In this document: positions 46,609 through 58,673 of the stretch, in pieces | How the letters are laid out: each line of letters opens with the position of its first letter | Position numbering within the stretch: the first letter of the stretch is position 1 | NCBI GenBank assembly: GCA_028564705.1 | Contig: JAPXFQ010002104.1 | Coordinates: 1,054,001 to 1,118,000 of the forward strand | Direction: 5' to 3' | Length of the DNA: 64,000 bases | Source of the DNA: Apricaphanius iberus | Taxonomy: Eukaryota > Chordata > Actinopteri > Cyprinodontiformes > Aphaniidae | Program-made: the position numbers and the translations under genes | The notes under the pieces: model-generated | What the model saw: the letters and a program-made list of their open reading frames with translations, nothing else | Told to the model about the DNA's origin: nothing | The model's database searches: none

Positions 46609-46689
46609 ACTGGATCCGAAAGGCGAATTCCTCTTGAGAATGCGAGTTTGGCTTAAACAACCATGAAACTGCCAAACCTGTTAGAAAAG

Positions 46690-48286
46690 GTGGGAAAGGG
46701 AGGATCCTGTGTTAATACTGTGAAAGCAAGAAATGCAAGTGTGAAGCAATAGTTACACAATGTCCTTTTTTAATCCATGCAGAAAAGATATTTTAGCTTT
46801 TTAGGAGTTAAAATCTGTGAAGTTATGAAAATAAACAATGATTTTATTCCAACAAAAAAAAAATCCTGAAAAGCTCTCATAAGATACCTTTATAACGTGA
46901 ATGAACCCAATATTTATACATCCATTACAAACTTTTCTAATCCCTTTCTCAAATCTTCCAGACTGAAAATACATATAGTGGAACTAGTGCTATATTTATC
47001 AAGTAATTACCCCTAAAACTTTATCACAATTGAAAAATCATATGAATAGTATCATACTGTAACTCACCTCAAAATGATCTCTTGTATTCAACCTGCAATC
47101 ACATATAGACTCTCGAGAATCTCCTCGTACTCTCCACCCTGTATGAACTCCTTGGCTTCGATGCTTTGTCTGATGACAGTGTGTGAGGAGCAAACTAAGC
47201 GTATTAAGAAAGAACGGTCATGTGAGGGGAAAACCATTGACCACAGGAAGCCAATGTGAGCCAACTGGATTGCAAGGTCGTCCTTGTTCCTCCTACTCAT
47301 TACATTTTACAGTCGTATTTCATTTTATTTTTGCAAAAGGATATATCTGATATCGGATCTTGCTGGTACACGGCATGGTACACGGCATGGAAAAGCTGAT
47401 GGAAAAGCTGATCAACTTTTCAGATTATGTAATATGCTGCAAGAACATTTTATCAGAAAAAAAGGGGAAAAAAATAATGCTTCTAGATGTTACAAAGCCA
47501 TTAGTGTTCTTGGCTTATGGAAAAACAGGAATCAACTTGGGATCGGGTATTTCATCACAAGGGTGGATAGGTGAGGGGGGTGAATATTCCAGTAAACTGA
47601 TTGAATCTTGTTCCTACACGAGTTCAGATCACAGCAAAGTGTTGTACATTGCCTTTGCTCTTGCGACACACTTTTTACAGCACCTTCTTCTTTCCACATC
47701 TGTGTCAAGCAGATGGACAGGATGTATATCAGTTTCATAAACAACGGTGATGTGTCAGTGGTGTCATGGTTTGTATAATGATCTACTTTTATGCTGGAAA
47801 CTGCTCAGCTATGGTTTTCAAAGCCAGGTTGGGTTTTTTTTCTAGAACAAATGAAAGGCTGATGTTGCTTAACTCAGCTTTCCTTCATACAAGATAATTG
47901 CTACTACAAAGAACTCCCATGTATGTCAATGAAAACCATATTGCTTTCTCTTAGATTCTCAGGTGTGTTACGTTTTAAGGACTCATATCATTTGACTAAA
48001 ACATGTACAGAAGTATGGAATGAAAAAACAAAATTGTATGATGTTAAAACTTTTTTTAAACAGGGTTTCTCCTAAGAAGTTATTGGCAGTCAATATCTTA
48101 CCTGCTGTAGAAGCAATTAGTTATCAGGATTTGTGCCATGTTCAACCAACTTCATTCCAAAAACGTTTGGTGAAAAGTTTCATGTAAAAACTGTGTTAGA
48201 CTCCTCTACCTTATCATCACTTTTGCTTCATATTGTCAATGATAAAAATTAAACAGTTATTGAGTTATTGAGACTAAGGTTATCTG
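46690..48286. other. Upstream of the ltb4r-like gene, no gene seen
   Basis: The likely promoter region and any 5' noncoding exon are here. Overlapping frames at 47284-47740 have no family signal. Confidence 0.4.
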
Positions 48287-48458
48287 CATCATGCAGGCTC
48301 AGTGGTAAAGGACCAAACACAGAGGCTGGATTCCATTGACTCCATGCCCCAGACTATTTGTTCCATATCCTGCCCCGTCCCCCTATATTCCATTAATTTT
48401 TACGTTACTGAGCATAAAGAATGCCTGTACCCTAAAACATAAATAAATAAATAAAAAA
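48287..48458 (+). repeat. tRNA-derived SINE, diverged
   Basis: An A-box-like GGCTCAGTGGTAAAGG (48296-48311) and a B-box-like GGCTGGATTCC (48324-48334) are followed by a TATCCTGCCCCGTCCCCC body and an (AAAT)n tail. Confidence 0.62.
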
Positions 48459-48459
48459 G

Positions 48460-51001
48460 ACATGTACTGTGAAACTGAATGAATATTTTAAACCAGGAAC
48501 AGATCCATTATTTTAAAAAGTAATGTCATACTGTCATTTTTCCCCCCAATGGGTTAACACAGCAGTACTTTAATCTCAGTTGCTATTTTTGTATATCTTC
48601 CAAAACTGTTAAAAGAATGGGATGATGAACAAATGTACAAGAAAGTTATCCACTACAGCTAAGACATTAAATCAACGTCTTAGAAGTCTACTATACTGGG
48701 CTTTAAACTATATTTTTAACTAAATCACGGCCAACAACAACAATTTACGCCCATCTTAACAGTCTGTTATTGTACTGCACTGATTAAATATTTTAGTTTA
48801 TTAGGTAGCACAAGTAGGTAAAGATTAAGAAAAATATGAAGCTACTTAATATAAACGTACAAAATATACCTTATAGCCGAGTCAGCACTGGCCAACCTTG
48901 ATTTTTTTGCACCTGGCTGATTAACAGGAAACCTCTAGAGGAAAGGAGTCAGCAGAAAACCAAAATGCATCTAGGCTGTTAAAGGGAAAACTACAGTTTA
49001 AGCAAAAATAAGGCTAATATCCGCTTGTCAGAACAGAAAACTGACAGGATGTTGCTGAAGGAAATCAGATTTTTCTTTCATTAATGATGTCAACACATTT
49101 TGACACAAAGATAAGATACAAGATAAGCAGGCTCAGGTACAAAGTCAAGGAAATAAGGAAGCAAAAAAGAAAAGAAAAGAAAAGTTTTCCAAATGGAATT
49201 TCAGGCTGCGGCTTTGCAAGTACTTCGGAAAAGTGAGGGATGTAGGTGTATTGCAACAAAAATACAAAAAAAAATATACATATGTTTTGGGAACACCTTC
49301 AGGGAAATATTTCCTACAGGGGAATTTCATGCCCCATTACATTGCATTTCTCACATTACTAACACAGGTTGCATAGTTTCCCCCCCCCAAAAAAAAAAAA
49401 TTGGCATTCGGGGCCCAGCCCCACCAAATCTCGATATAAACACAGAAGGGGTTGCTTAAATTAATCAGTACGACAGAATCGTTCTTTATAGAGAAATATA
49501 AACACCAATTCACTTACCAATAAGATTCTGTTTCAAGTATTTGTATTTGTGTCTTTTTCAGAATACTGAGAAGCTCTGGGGGGGGCCAGCCCCTTGATAA
49601 TTGTTTAACCGAAAAACATCTGAAATCATAGTGTGCATGCCCAAGGTGCGTTCAGGGGACATCCGTGGGGTACAAATACCCCGACCAAAGCTGAGATCCT
49701 GCTACCATCCTCGACAGAGAAAGCGAGCAATGCGCTGTCGTGTAGTCTGAAGGAGATGTATTGGATGAAGAATTTTAGAATTAAAAGGATTGGAAAAAAA
49801 ATATGGTCATTGAAAATTTTGCCCAGATGAAAGATCTTTACTTTTATTTGTTTCAAGAACAACACTGCTGAGTGACCCTTTATTTGTAATCTTGTGTAGG
49901 CTATAAAAAAGGTTTTATTATTCAATTAATTTAACAAAATTGTGTTTGTAGTAAGTGATACTCTTTGTGATTCAGCATTTTAATATTGAATCAATATTAA
50001 TCTCATAAAATAGCAATCAATATTAATGATCAAAGGCAGATTGTATGCATCACAGAAGAAGAATTTGCTGCAATTAGGGATCAAGTTGCTGTGCCCCACC
50101 TAACTCATCATGCCAGAGACACAAATGACAGAGCCTAGTTGATAACCCATAAAGGCATGTCACTTGTTCAAAAATGTATCCATGTCAATAAAAATGTCAC
50201 TTATCATATAAAAAGTCTTGAAATCATCAGGATGGTAAAATGTCGTTCTAGGTTTCCATTAAAAAGCTAAAACACAGCAAAGCACAAAATAAACCAACAA
50301 TCCATGGAAGACGTCACAACAAGCTCTCCAGACGGTTAATCTTTGGACTCATTAGAACTGCTGTTCCCGCTCAGTGACATCACAAATCACTTTCGTGTGT
50401 TTTTCTAACAGAAGTCATGTAACCACACAAAAAAATAAAGTCTATATGGTTAGTTATTGCTCTATCCTAAAGCTGCTCATGCTTTAACGTCATATTTAGG
50501 ATATAAAGTTAGCAGGTAGGTAAAAAATTATGTTCTGACAAACAAATGTGGAGGTTATTGGAATATGACAAACCCCTCATGATTACTTACTTATTTAGAC
50601 TTGCCTATGACTTACCAATATTTTATATTTTCATAAATTTACATAATTGTTCTCTTATGCGCTAATCACCAAATGTTTTTATTTTAATTTTAATTACTGT
50701 TATTGATATAAATTCCATTTATGCTTTCTTTTGATGATTCTATGTTTCGGTCTTCTTATAATCATGTAATAAGTGTTCTGTATAAATAAAGTTGCCTTGC
50801 CATGATTTTGTTTTGTTTAGTGTCTAATCTATGCGGCTTAGATGTTGATGATGAATATTTAACTGTACAAAACTGTTGCGAGTGCTATATTCTGTAAAAC
50901 TAGTGAGGTTTTGTTCTCCATACTAGATGTATTTATCTGTATGGTACAGTGGTAAATCCCAATATACTTATTGACAAGCTTGTAAAAAAAATAAAAACGC
51001 A
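48460..51001. other. Intergenic, no gene recognised
   Basis: AT-rich. A C-run and A-run lie at 49380-49400 and a G-rich phrase (CTGGGGGGGGCC) near 49576. No credible coding frame. Confidence 0.4.
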
Positions 51002-51650
51002 TTAAAGTTGTTCATGGAAAATGAGCATGATAGAAGCATCTAGTTTATCTAGGTTGTAGTTACAATAAAAACATACCACCTGTTGGGTTGCTGCCGATAC
51101 GCGCATGACCAACCTGAACTGTGTCCAAGGAGGAATGTATTTTAGAGGAGTGTAACTGACAGATAATATTAGCTCAGTTAGCAAGTGAGTTAGCTTACCG
51201 ATCCAGGAGGAAAGTTGCCGTTTCCGCGTGTGTTTGATGCCATAGAAATGTTTTATGTGGGTCCATCAACTGTAGGCTTCACCTAAAACTACTCCAGTGT
51301 CTGTTCTTCTGCGGTCAATCCTCTGCTAAGTCAGATATCATCTCCAGGGCTCTGAAGCTGCTGGTTGACTTGCTGACTCCACCATGTTTCCTAGTGCCAG
51401 CTGAACTGTGCCAACCATATAGTTGGATCATAGAGACTGTATCTGTCAACACATGGGCACAACTGGATGGTAGATGTAAAAATAACGGAATTGTAGTGCC
51501 AGTATTAAATGTACATTTTATTACATTTTAATTCAATTACATTTTTTTTAAAGAAATGCTGCACTTTCATTCTACATCCCTGTAAAAGCCCTGTGGAACA
51601 TGATTTTTTTATGCAGCTTTTTGTGAAAATTTTCTGTATTCAACCTTTAA
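51002..51650 (+). mobile_element. TTAA MITE, family R2, copy 3
   Basis: Same ends and order as copy 2: the TTAGCAAGTGAG and CTTACCGATCCAGGAGGAA region, then CCATAGAAATGTTTTA, with TTAA at both edges. Confidence 0.82.
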
Positions 51651-51749
51651 AAGGCAATATTACTCAATTATGCAAGAACCAAGTGAATAAAAAAAAAACT
51701 TACCATTCCTAGCTGGTACCATGAACCTTCAAATTAGAGGAGTAAAAAA

Positions 51750-53045
51750 ATGTATTGACACGTTGAAACGTGACGTCACGCACCCGAGCGCCTGCCCCCC
51801 AGCCACTCTCTGGAGGGCAGAAAGACCTTTAGCTCCCACTGCCTTCCATTGTTATTATATGACAGCTGCCATTAGATCGCTGCTACATGGCGGTTAAGGA
51901 AAAATCTATCAGCATGATTAACATGTGTAGCACTGTAGGCTGCAGAAATAGAAAAAAAATTACAACAATATTGAATAGGTTTCCAGCAGATTAAATACAC
52001 TGCCATCCATAGCTGAGTTAGATGATGATCCATTCAGGGATCCAGTCTGATAAATAAATGCTCATCTTCCACAATGGAGGTAAGTTGATGTATGTCTTAT
52101 TTACTTCTGTTGTGTAAAGTTGAGGCATGATGATCAAATAATATAGATATCTGTAAACTGAACTGGCGGTGGTCATTTCTGAGGAGTTTCTGCCCGTAGC
52201 TTGTCAGCTGTCAACGGTCTGGAAGCTAATTCGGGGGGCTAGCTTTTAGCTGTCTCAGCTTTTTCACTTGTTACTGGTTGTACAAACGGCTGTTCCATTA
52301 CATGTTGGCTGTAAGTTCATCATTTTATTTCTTTACGCGTGCCCGTTTAAAGCCATGGTGCTGCACGTAGCGTGATGGTGATGTCATTAGCTAGCCGTTT
52401 TCTACTACACTGAGAGCTAATGCAGCCTGTACAGTGTAAGCTGTCGGTTAGCCGTGAAATTGCTTCGTAACTCCGTAACGTGTTGTTGTCTCTGGGTTGT
52501 GAATATGTCTATGACATGTCTAATCTGGTGAAGTTATAAATAGTGGCCTGTCGGGTGTTAAACTGGCTGAATGGTAACTAAGTTGTTGTGACTCAAACTG
52601 CTGTGTTGATGATCGATCGGTATAAAAATGTGTTAGTAGAGTCGAGCACTGGGGGTTTTCCTAATGACTGTATGCCTTCTTGGTTCTGCTGTGTAAAGTT
52701 GAAGCATCTGATCTTGATCTTATAATTGTAAATTTCTCCATACTAAACTGTGGTGATAAGCGGTGGTAATATCTGATAGTTTCTTCCCGTAGCTGGTTAG
52801 TAAACAGTCATTAACGGTCTGGAAGCTTTTTGCTACATGCAGTTTGCTTTATGAGGAGACTTTTTCGATTATCTGCCCAAAGATAATTTAGGTTTCATTT
52901 TGTTCGTCTAACTGTTCAACTGCGACCGCACGGCTTTGCATAGCGCTGTGGAAGGTTTTTGCCCTCCATTGTTGTACGCATGCGCAAAAATACCCAGATG
53001 AAAACAATGACATTCAACGTGTCTATACAAAACTTTTTTTTAAAT
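51750..53045. mobile_element. THAP-carrying DNA-transposon remnant
   Basis: The two ends share an inverted phrase: GTATTGACACGTTGAA near 51752 and GTATAGACACGTTGAA on the minus strand near 53025. Inside, a plus-strand ATG near 51926 begins MCSTVGCRNRKK and continues to NRFPAD before a stop. That is the Cys-x(2-4)-Cys, Asn-Arg and RFP pattern of a THAP zinc finger. THAP domains occur in P-type and Kolobok transposases. The rest of the transposase is missing. Confidence 0.6.
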
Positions 53046-53746
53046 CAGCTGGTGGAAAACGGGGACATCTAGTGGCAAAATGTGGTGAACTAAACATTTC
53101 AGAGGGGAGATGCAGAACAATGACTGCAATAGCAACATATTGTAAACATTAGAAGGATGCTAAAGTGAGACCATTATCCTCTTTTGATATTAATTATTTG
53201 TTTTGACATAATAAAGCAATAATTTTGCTTTGTACAAAGTTTAACTATTTTTGTGCTTTAAAAATGCATGTTTATTTCATTGACAGTTTAAATATGCTAT
53301 TATACAAAATGATATGATATCGCTATAATACAAAATTGCTATGAAAAAATGCTATTATACAAGGAAAAAAACAATTTAAACAATATGTAAATAATTTAAT
53401 AGCAGCTATGGTATGTGAAGGCTTGTAAAACCATAGCTGATCAACTTGGGCAAAGGCTGAGGGATGGCAAAGCTTGAGGGATGGATCTTGAATGAACTGG
53501 ACTAAGTGCATGCTACATTCCAAGGTCCATTTGGGTATTAAGCCCTGATTGATGCATGAAACAAAGCCTTAACGGTCCTTTGTTTGCAAATGTTTTCAAG
53601 AGCATCAAGTGGATGTGATGTTGAGCTGTTCAGCAGTCAATTGAAATTTTACTAAATGTTGTTCAACATCAAGTCTTTATAAAGTAGAAGTACTTTTTGA
53701 ATGATTGGATGGAAAAAAAGATTCAAAGTCCAGTGACGATTCTCTT

Positions 53747-54044
53747 CTATTTTCCGTTTTTTGTTGATTTTACATTAGAGATTGAGTTTGTGGAAGATTC
53801 TGCATCTTTGTCTTTCAGCACAACTTCTGCGTCTTTATCTTTGTCCCGGCTGTTCTGGCTGTTCATCCGACTCTTCCTGGTGGAGTCCAAACCTGTGCCC
53901 TCGAACAAGCGAGCCATGAAGGCCAGCCCCTCCCGTCTGATGTAGGACTTTCCGGCGAAGAAGTAGAGCACCGGATTGGCACAGCTGCTGATGAAGGCGA
54001 TGGTGGAGGTAACTGCTCGACTCCTTTTCCATATTTGACCCAAC
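53747..54044 (-). CDS. ltb4r2: ltb4r2-like exon 4 (TM7 and tail)
   Basis: A TTTTAAAAG acceptor leads into LGQIWKRSRAVTSTIAF, SSCANPVLYFF and SYIRREGLAFMARLFEGTG. The tail of about 40 residues is rich in Asp, Lys and Ser, ending KSTKNGK and a stop. Confidence 0.88.
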
Positions 54045-57000
54045 CTTTTAAAAAGAAAATAAACAGAGTGAGAATTAAAAATAAATAACTAACAAAACAA
54101 TTTGATGCATTATTCAATAACTGTTTAAAATTAGTAGGTAGCTAGGCTGGACTCTATTTAAAATGTTTTGAAAAATGACCAAAACGCTTATGCTTCTGTT
54201 CATGTGATATGGTGGATTAGCTCTGCAGCCACAATATAATCAGCTAATTTCAGGAGAGAATGCACAATCAAACTTATGCGGATAAAAAAAGCAAACACTG
54301 GTCCGCCCAAAAACCTCGGCTCAGTCGAAGGGAAGTCCGCTTCGGTTCGATTGCATATGTGAATGCCATTTGGACCAGGAGACGCTCCTGAACCAGGAAA
54401 AAGACTATTGTGCAGGGCATTCTGGGTAAATAGAACCTAAAAAGCCGTGCAACAACAACTTTACCTCGGTCTCTTCTCATCCTGAGCCCATTGCTTCAAC
54501 ATATTTGTCCGTGGCGCATTTGCCAATAACAACAGAGTAAACCTAAAACACTGTATTTTCATTTGTGATTGAAAGTGTCTCTTTTAGCGCAAACCTTATC
54601 ATATTTTATATTTCCATAACACATGTGTGCTTCTAATTGAAGTCACACTAATTGGTCGTGCCTGCAGATCAGCTTCACCTAACCATTGGGATCTAGATCT
54701 GTCAAGAAGTTTGATTCCTTTGCTCTATTGAACATTATATCCTGTCTTACTTAACAGGTCTAGCCGTTTGAAAATTTAGCCACTTACTTGCCAAAACCAA
54801 TGAGACATATTAAGGTTATGTCTGACTAACTTGGTGGTCTTCCAACACCTTCAACCATTTCCTACATTTTCCAACTGGCTCACAGCATCAAGTGGCTTAT
54901 CTTTATTTCAGGTGGTGAATTATTGCTAAAATTTACTTCATAGAACTTAATTTTAAAAAACAAAGTTGCAAACACATGCAAAAATAACAAGTGTTTCTGC
55001 AAAAGGAACGGCCTTCTTTCCCAATGTCATAGGAGGGTAGAGCATAGATGGCAAGAACAACTAATCGGGAAGAGCTTACACAAAGATGAGTCAGACCTTG
55101 TTGAGTTTTTGGCCTTGCTTAACTCTTTGCTGGACAGATGAGTTTGAACAGATTCTGCTTGGGAATCTGAATAATTTTCATCCAATCAGGCTGTATGACG
55201 CTGACAAGATCTGACACAGACAATACCTGACAAATGAAAGACAGGATGATGACGGAACGACAAGCACCAACACACAGCTGACTCTTCTCACCCTGGATAC
55301 CGACTATTCTCCCTCCTCCCCTCAGGCAGGAGGCTACGGTCCATCCAGACCCAAACCTCCCGCCACCTGAACAGATTCTCCCCCTCCGCCATCAGACTCA
55401 TGAACAATAACAAGACCAGATAGTTCAGTTAAAGACCCATGTAGGATATAACCATCTGCACTACGTAATTTTATTTTACTGCACTGTGTGGTCTGACCAC
55501 ACTTAGATCTGCTGCTGTCATTCACCTGCACATCTGTGAATGGAACCCTGCTGCTGTTCTCATGTTAAAAGGATGTTTATCTCTTCATAGTTCTTTTATA
55601 AACATATAGATTATAATATTTATAAAGACTTTAGCCTTATAGCTCATTCTTTTTATTTTTATTTATTTTATTTTTATTTATGTTAAATGTTTTATGTTGC
55701 ACGATTGTACCGAGAAAAATTCCTAGTTTGTGAACTTGTTCTCAAACAATGGCAATAAAACCTATTCTGATTCTGATTCTGAACAAGGATAATGACGTCT
55801 CCAGAACCAAAAAATTTAACAAACTGTTTTATATTCCTTGAAGTTTTTTAAATGTAAAAGTTTTATTCTACTGGTCTCACTTCAATTATGTGAAATTCCA
55901 GAAAGGAAGTCATAAAGAAGTCATACCAATTTACTTAATTTAATTGTATGTTTATTAATGAATTGGGTGCTTTGTTTTAATGTCTCCTAATTTAGTTACT
56001 GAAACACAAACATAACATGACTTGGCTCATATCCATGTTAAAGGGCATGTTAAAGCCAAATTTTTTCCTCTAGACCTATTAGCAGTCTGTTTTCTTGGCA
56101 ATCATTGTTGGCAGTTGTGGTTTGACGACGTGCTTATTTCTCCAGCCCCAGTGTTTCATTGCAGCCTTTTCATAAAATCATAAAGGTTAATTTTATTTCT
56201 CAATGTAAACTCAGGACACCATCTTGACAGACACATTTTCTTTTAGAATTTTTTGCGAATGTATTCAAAAAGGAGGACTGAAATAACATGGTCATAACTA
56301 TTCAGGCCCTTTTCCTCAGTGTTGAGTAGAAGCACCATTTTGAGCTAGTATAGCCATTAGTCTTCTTTGGAATGATGCAACAAGTTTCTCATAACTGGAT
56401 TTGGGGATTCTCTGCTATTTGACCTTGCAGATCCTCTACAATTATGTCAGGCCGGATGGTGAACGTTGGTGGACAGCCATTTTCAGGTCTAACCAGAGAT
56501 TATTAATTGAGTTTTGGTAAGGGCCCTGGCTGGGTCTGACAAGAACGCTCAAAGAGAATGATCTGAAGCCACTCCTTTGTTATTTTAGCTGCATGCTCGG
56601 GGGGTCATTGTCCTGTTGAAAGGTGGACCTTCAGACCAGTCTGAGGTCCAAAACAATGAGAAAAAGTTTTTCTTCCTAGATCTCACTATACCTGGATGCA
56701 TTCATCTTTCCTTAAACTGCAACCTGTCGTCATGTCCCTGCAGCTAAAAAGACACCCTACGACACAATGCTAGCACCAATATGTTTCACTGTAGGAATTG
56801 GATTGGGATGATGAGCAGTGCCTGGTTTTCTACACACATATCGTTTACTTCAATCTTGGTCTTATCAGACCAAGAATCTTTTTCATTGTCTCTGAGTCTT
56901 TCATGTATTTTTTTGGCAAACTATATGTTAGATTTTACAAGTCTTGAACTGATGAGATGCTTCCATCGGGCCACTCTGCCATAAAGCCCCGACTCATGGA

Positions 57001-58673
57001 GGGCTGCAATGATAGTTGATTTGGTGGAACTTTCTCCCATCTCCCTACTGAATTTCTGTAGCTCAGCCACACTGATTTTTAAGTTCTTCTTTACCTCTCA
57101 TCAAGGCTCTTCTCCCACAATTCCTCAATTTGGCTAGTTGGCCAGGTCTAAGAAGTGTTCCTGTCACATCAAACGTCTTACATTTGTAGAAAACCGATGG
57201 CAGAGCCGGCTAAGAAGCAGCGAAAAACCCTTGATGGAAGATGCCAAGAAAAGAAAAAGAGCCTCAGACCGAGCGAGGGCGCGCACACGCATAAATATTG
57301 GTCAAGCTTTTACTAAAGACCTGAAAGAGACCGAAGGCTCCAAGTCGGATACAGACCTCGCATTCTTGCTTTTGCGCTTGTAAGTAACACTTTTATATTT
57401 TACTTTGTGCCTGGTTAGGGTTGGCAACTGATCAGCTGGGTTGCTCGTGGCGAGCGGTGAGGGGGAAAAAACAAAACAGTTTGTTTTTACGACAGTGCGT
57501 TTGAAAGCAAAATTTACTAACAAACGCTAGGGGGAGCATCGTAGAGAAAACACTCAAACTTGCCTGGTATCCCTTTAAAGGAAGACCGCAAATGCCTGGT
57601 TTGATAAAAAAAAAAAAAAAAAAAAAAACATTTCCTGTGGTGGAATCACTTACAATTTTCTTTTTGCAGAATCTTGTGGAAACAAAGCCCAAGAGACCTG
57701 AGTGGAACACAACATGACATGATTATAAACACTAACATGTTAACAATATTATGAATCTATTCAGAACAAACTCATGGATCTTTCTCAAGAGAAACTCAAC
57801 ATACTTGCACCATGTTGATAATGTGGTATGGCAACCAAAACAGGCAGAAGGTGATCACGATGGCCAGGATGAGCTTTTCACTGCGGATGCGGCGGCGGAA
57901 TTTAGTCTGCCGGATCCGTCGCAAGAGGCAAATGTAGCTGACTAAAATGATTCCGTAAGGTAACAGAAAGCCCAAAACAAGCTCCAGCGTGTACTGTAGA
58001 ACCACCTAGATGTTTGTAAGTGTGACACGGAATAGGAGTTGGGGGTAAAAGTAGGGAAGAATAAAGGAAAGTTTAGCCTGGCTCTTGTCTGTTCACAGAG
58101 TAAGTGAATAGGATAGGAATGATCTCTCAAACTTACTTCACTGTCCTTATCATGGAATGAATCACACACAGAACCTTGGCCGTTCTCTTTACACTTGACT
58201 TCTCGATAGATGAGTGCAGGAATAGAGGCGACCATTACAAGCAGCCACACCACTCCTAACACTCGCATGATGGTCCTCTTGCCAGTAATCACACTGATGC
58301 GCTGTGGCCACACCACCGAAACCAGCCTGTAAACGCTCATCAGCATGATCAAGTAGATGGAGGCGTACATGTTGGCCAAACAGAGATAGAAGAGGACCTT
58401 GCACATCACATTTCCCATCGCCCAATCCATCTTGATCAGGTAGGCGATGAAGAACGGGGTAAGAGCCATCAGGGAGCCGTCAGCGATAGCCAGGTTGAGG
58501 ATGAGGAGGGTCGTGACAGATTGCTTTCGGGCCCGAGCCAGGATGCTCCAGATGACGAAAAGATTGCCAGGGAGTCCCAACAGGAACACAATGGTGAGGA
58601 TGAGGGCGCCTATGCTTGTGGCTGCTGGACTACTTACAATAGTCTCGTTGAAGGAGCAGTTATTGTGTGGCAT
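53747..58673 (-). CDS. ltb4r2: Leukotriene B4 receptor-like GPCR, BLT2-like (four exons, one micro-exon)
   Basis: Paralogue of the receptor at 40889-46608, with a similar predicted role in lipid-mediator sensing at the cell surface. Exons 58137-58673, 57805-58005, 57654-57697 and 53747-54044 join in phase to 359 residues. Seen: N-glycosylation motifs in MPHNNCSFNET; TM1 GLPGNLFVIWSIL; TM2 LILNLAIADGS; TM3 Cys (NVMCKVLFYL); SVYRLVSV where DRY is expected; loop-2 Cys (GSVCDSF); TM6 FWLPYHIINMVQ; TM7 SSCANPVLYFF; helix 8 SYIRREGLAFMARLFEGTG; and a Lys/Asp/Ser-rich tail. Human BLT2 also lacks the Asp of DRY, which supports the BLT2 assignment, but orthology needs a tree. The 44-nt third exon supplies part of the third extracellular loop. 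Confidence 0.86.
55255..55790 (+). mobile_element. LINE 3' end remnant
   Basis: A plus-strand frame near 55300-55415 reads FSLLPSGRRLRSIQTQTSR and FSPSAIRLMNN, the C-terminus of fish L2/Rex-type ORF2. The tail ends GCAATAAAACCTATTCTGATTCTGATTCTGA, a LINE-style short 3' repeat. It lies in the last intron of the ltb4r2-like gene. Confidence 0.75.
56220..57135 (-). mobile_element. Tc1/mariner-like transposon remnant
   Basis: The minus strand carries fragments such as CAACAGGACAATGACCCC (QQDNDP) and AAAGGAGTGGCTTCAGA (KEWLQ), the second catalytic region of a Tc1 transposase, with other blocks in order. Many stops make it inactive. Confidence 0.75.
57190..57390 (+). mobile_element. Transposon-derived exon fragment
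   Basis: The frame reads DAKKRKRASDRARARTRINIG, then ETEGSKSDTDLAFLLLRL, followed by a GTAAGT donor. Similar basic peptides ending in a KSDxELAxFLL-like phrase occur in fish DNA elements. The family is not identified. Confidence 0.45.
57654..57697 (-). CDS. ltb4r2: ltb4r2-like exon 3, 44-nt micro-exon
   Basis: A CCACTCAG acceptor and GTAAGT donor bracket 14 codons plus TT, reading VSWALFPQDSAKRK. The phase exactly bridges exon 2 (phase 0) to exon 4, which needs two bases. The intron between exons 2 and 3 is 107 bp. Without this exon the reading frame breaks. Confidence 0.75.
57805..58005 (-). CDS. ltb4r2: ltb4r2-like exon 2 (TM5 to TM6)
   Basis: 67 codons, phase 0 at both ends. VVLQYTLELVLGFLLPYG leads to TM6 LFWLPYHIINMVQ. 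The donor is GTATGT. Confidence 0.88.
58137..58673 (-). CDS. ltb4r2: ltb4r2-like exon 1 (N-terminus to second loop)
   Basis: 179 codons from the ATG at 58673 (A at -3) to HDKDSE at a GTAAGT donor. The frame extends upstream to 58700, but a CCTATTTCCCAG acceptor just 5' of the ATG suggests the upstream part is intron or UTR. Confidence 0.88.

Noticed and set aside
53747..57804. ltb4r2-like gene as a pseudogene because exon 2 and the TM7 exon are out of phase
   Set aside because: The 44-nt micro-exon at 57654-57697 restores phase with good splice sites and a plausible loop sequence.
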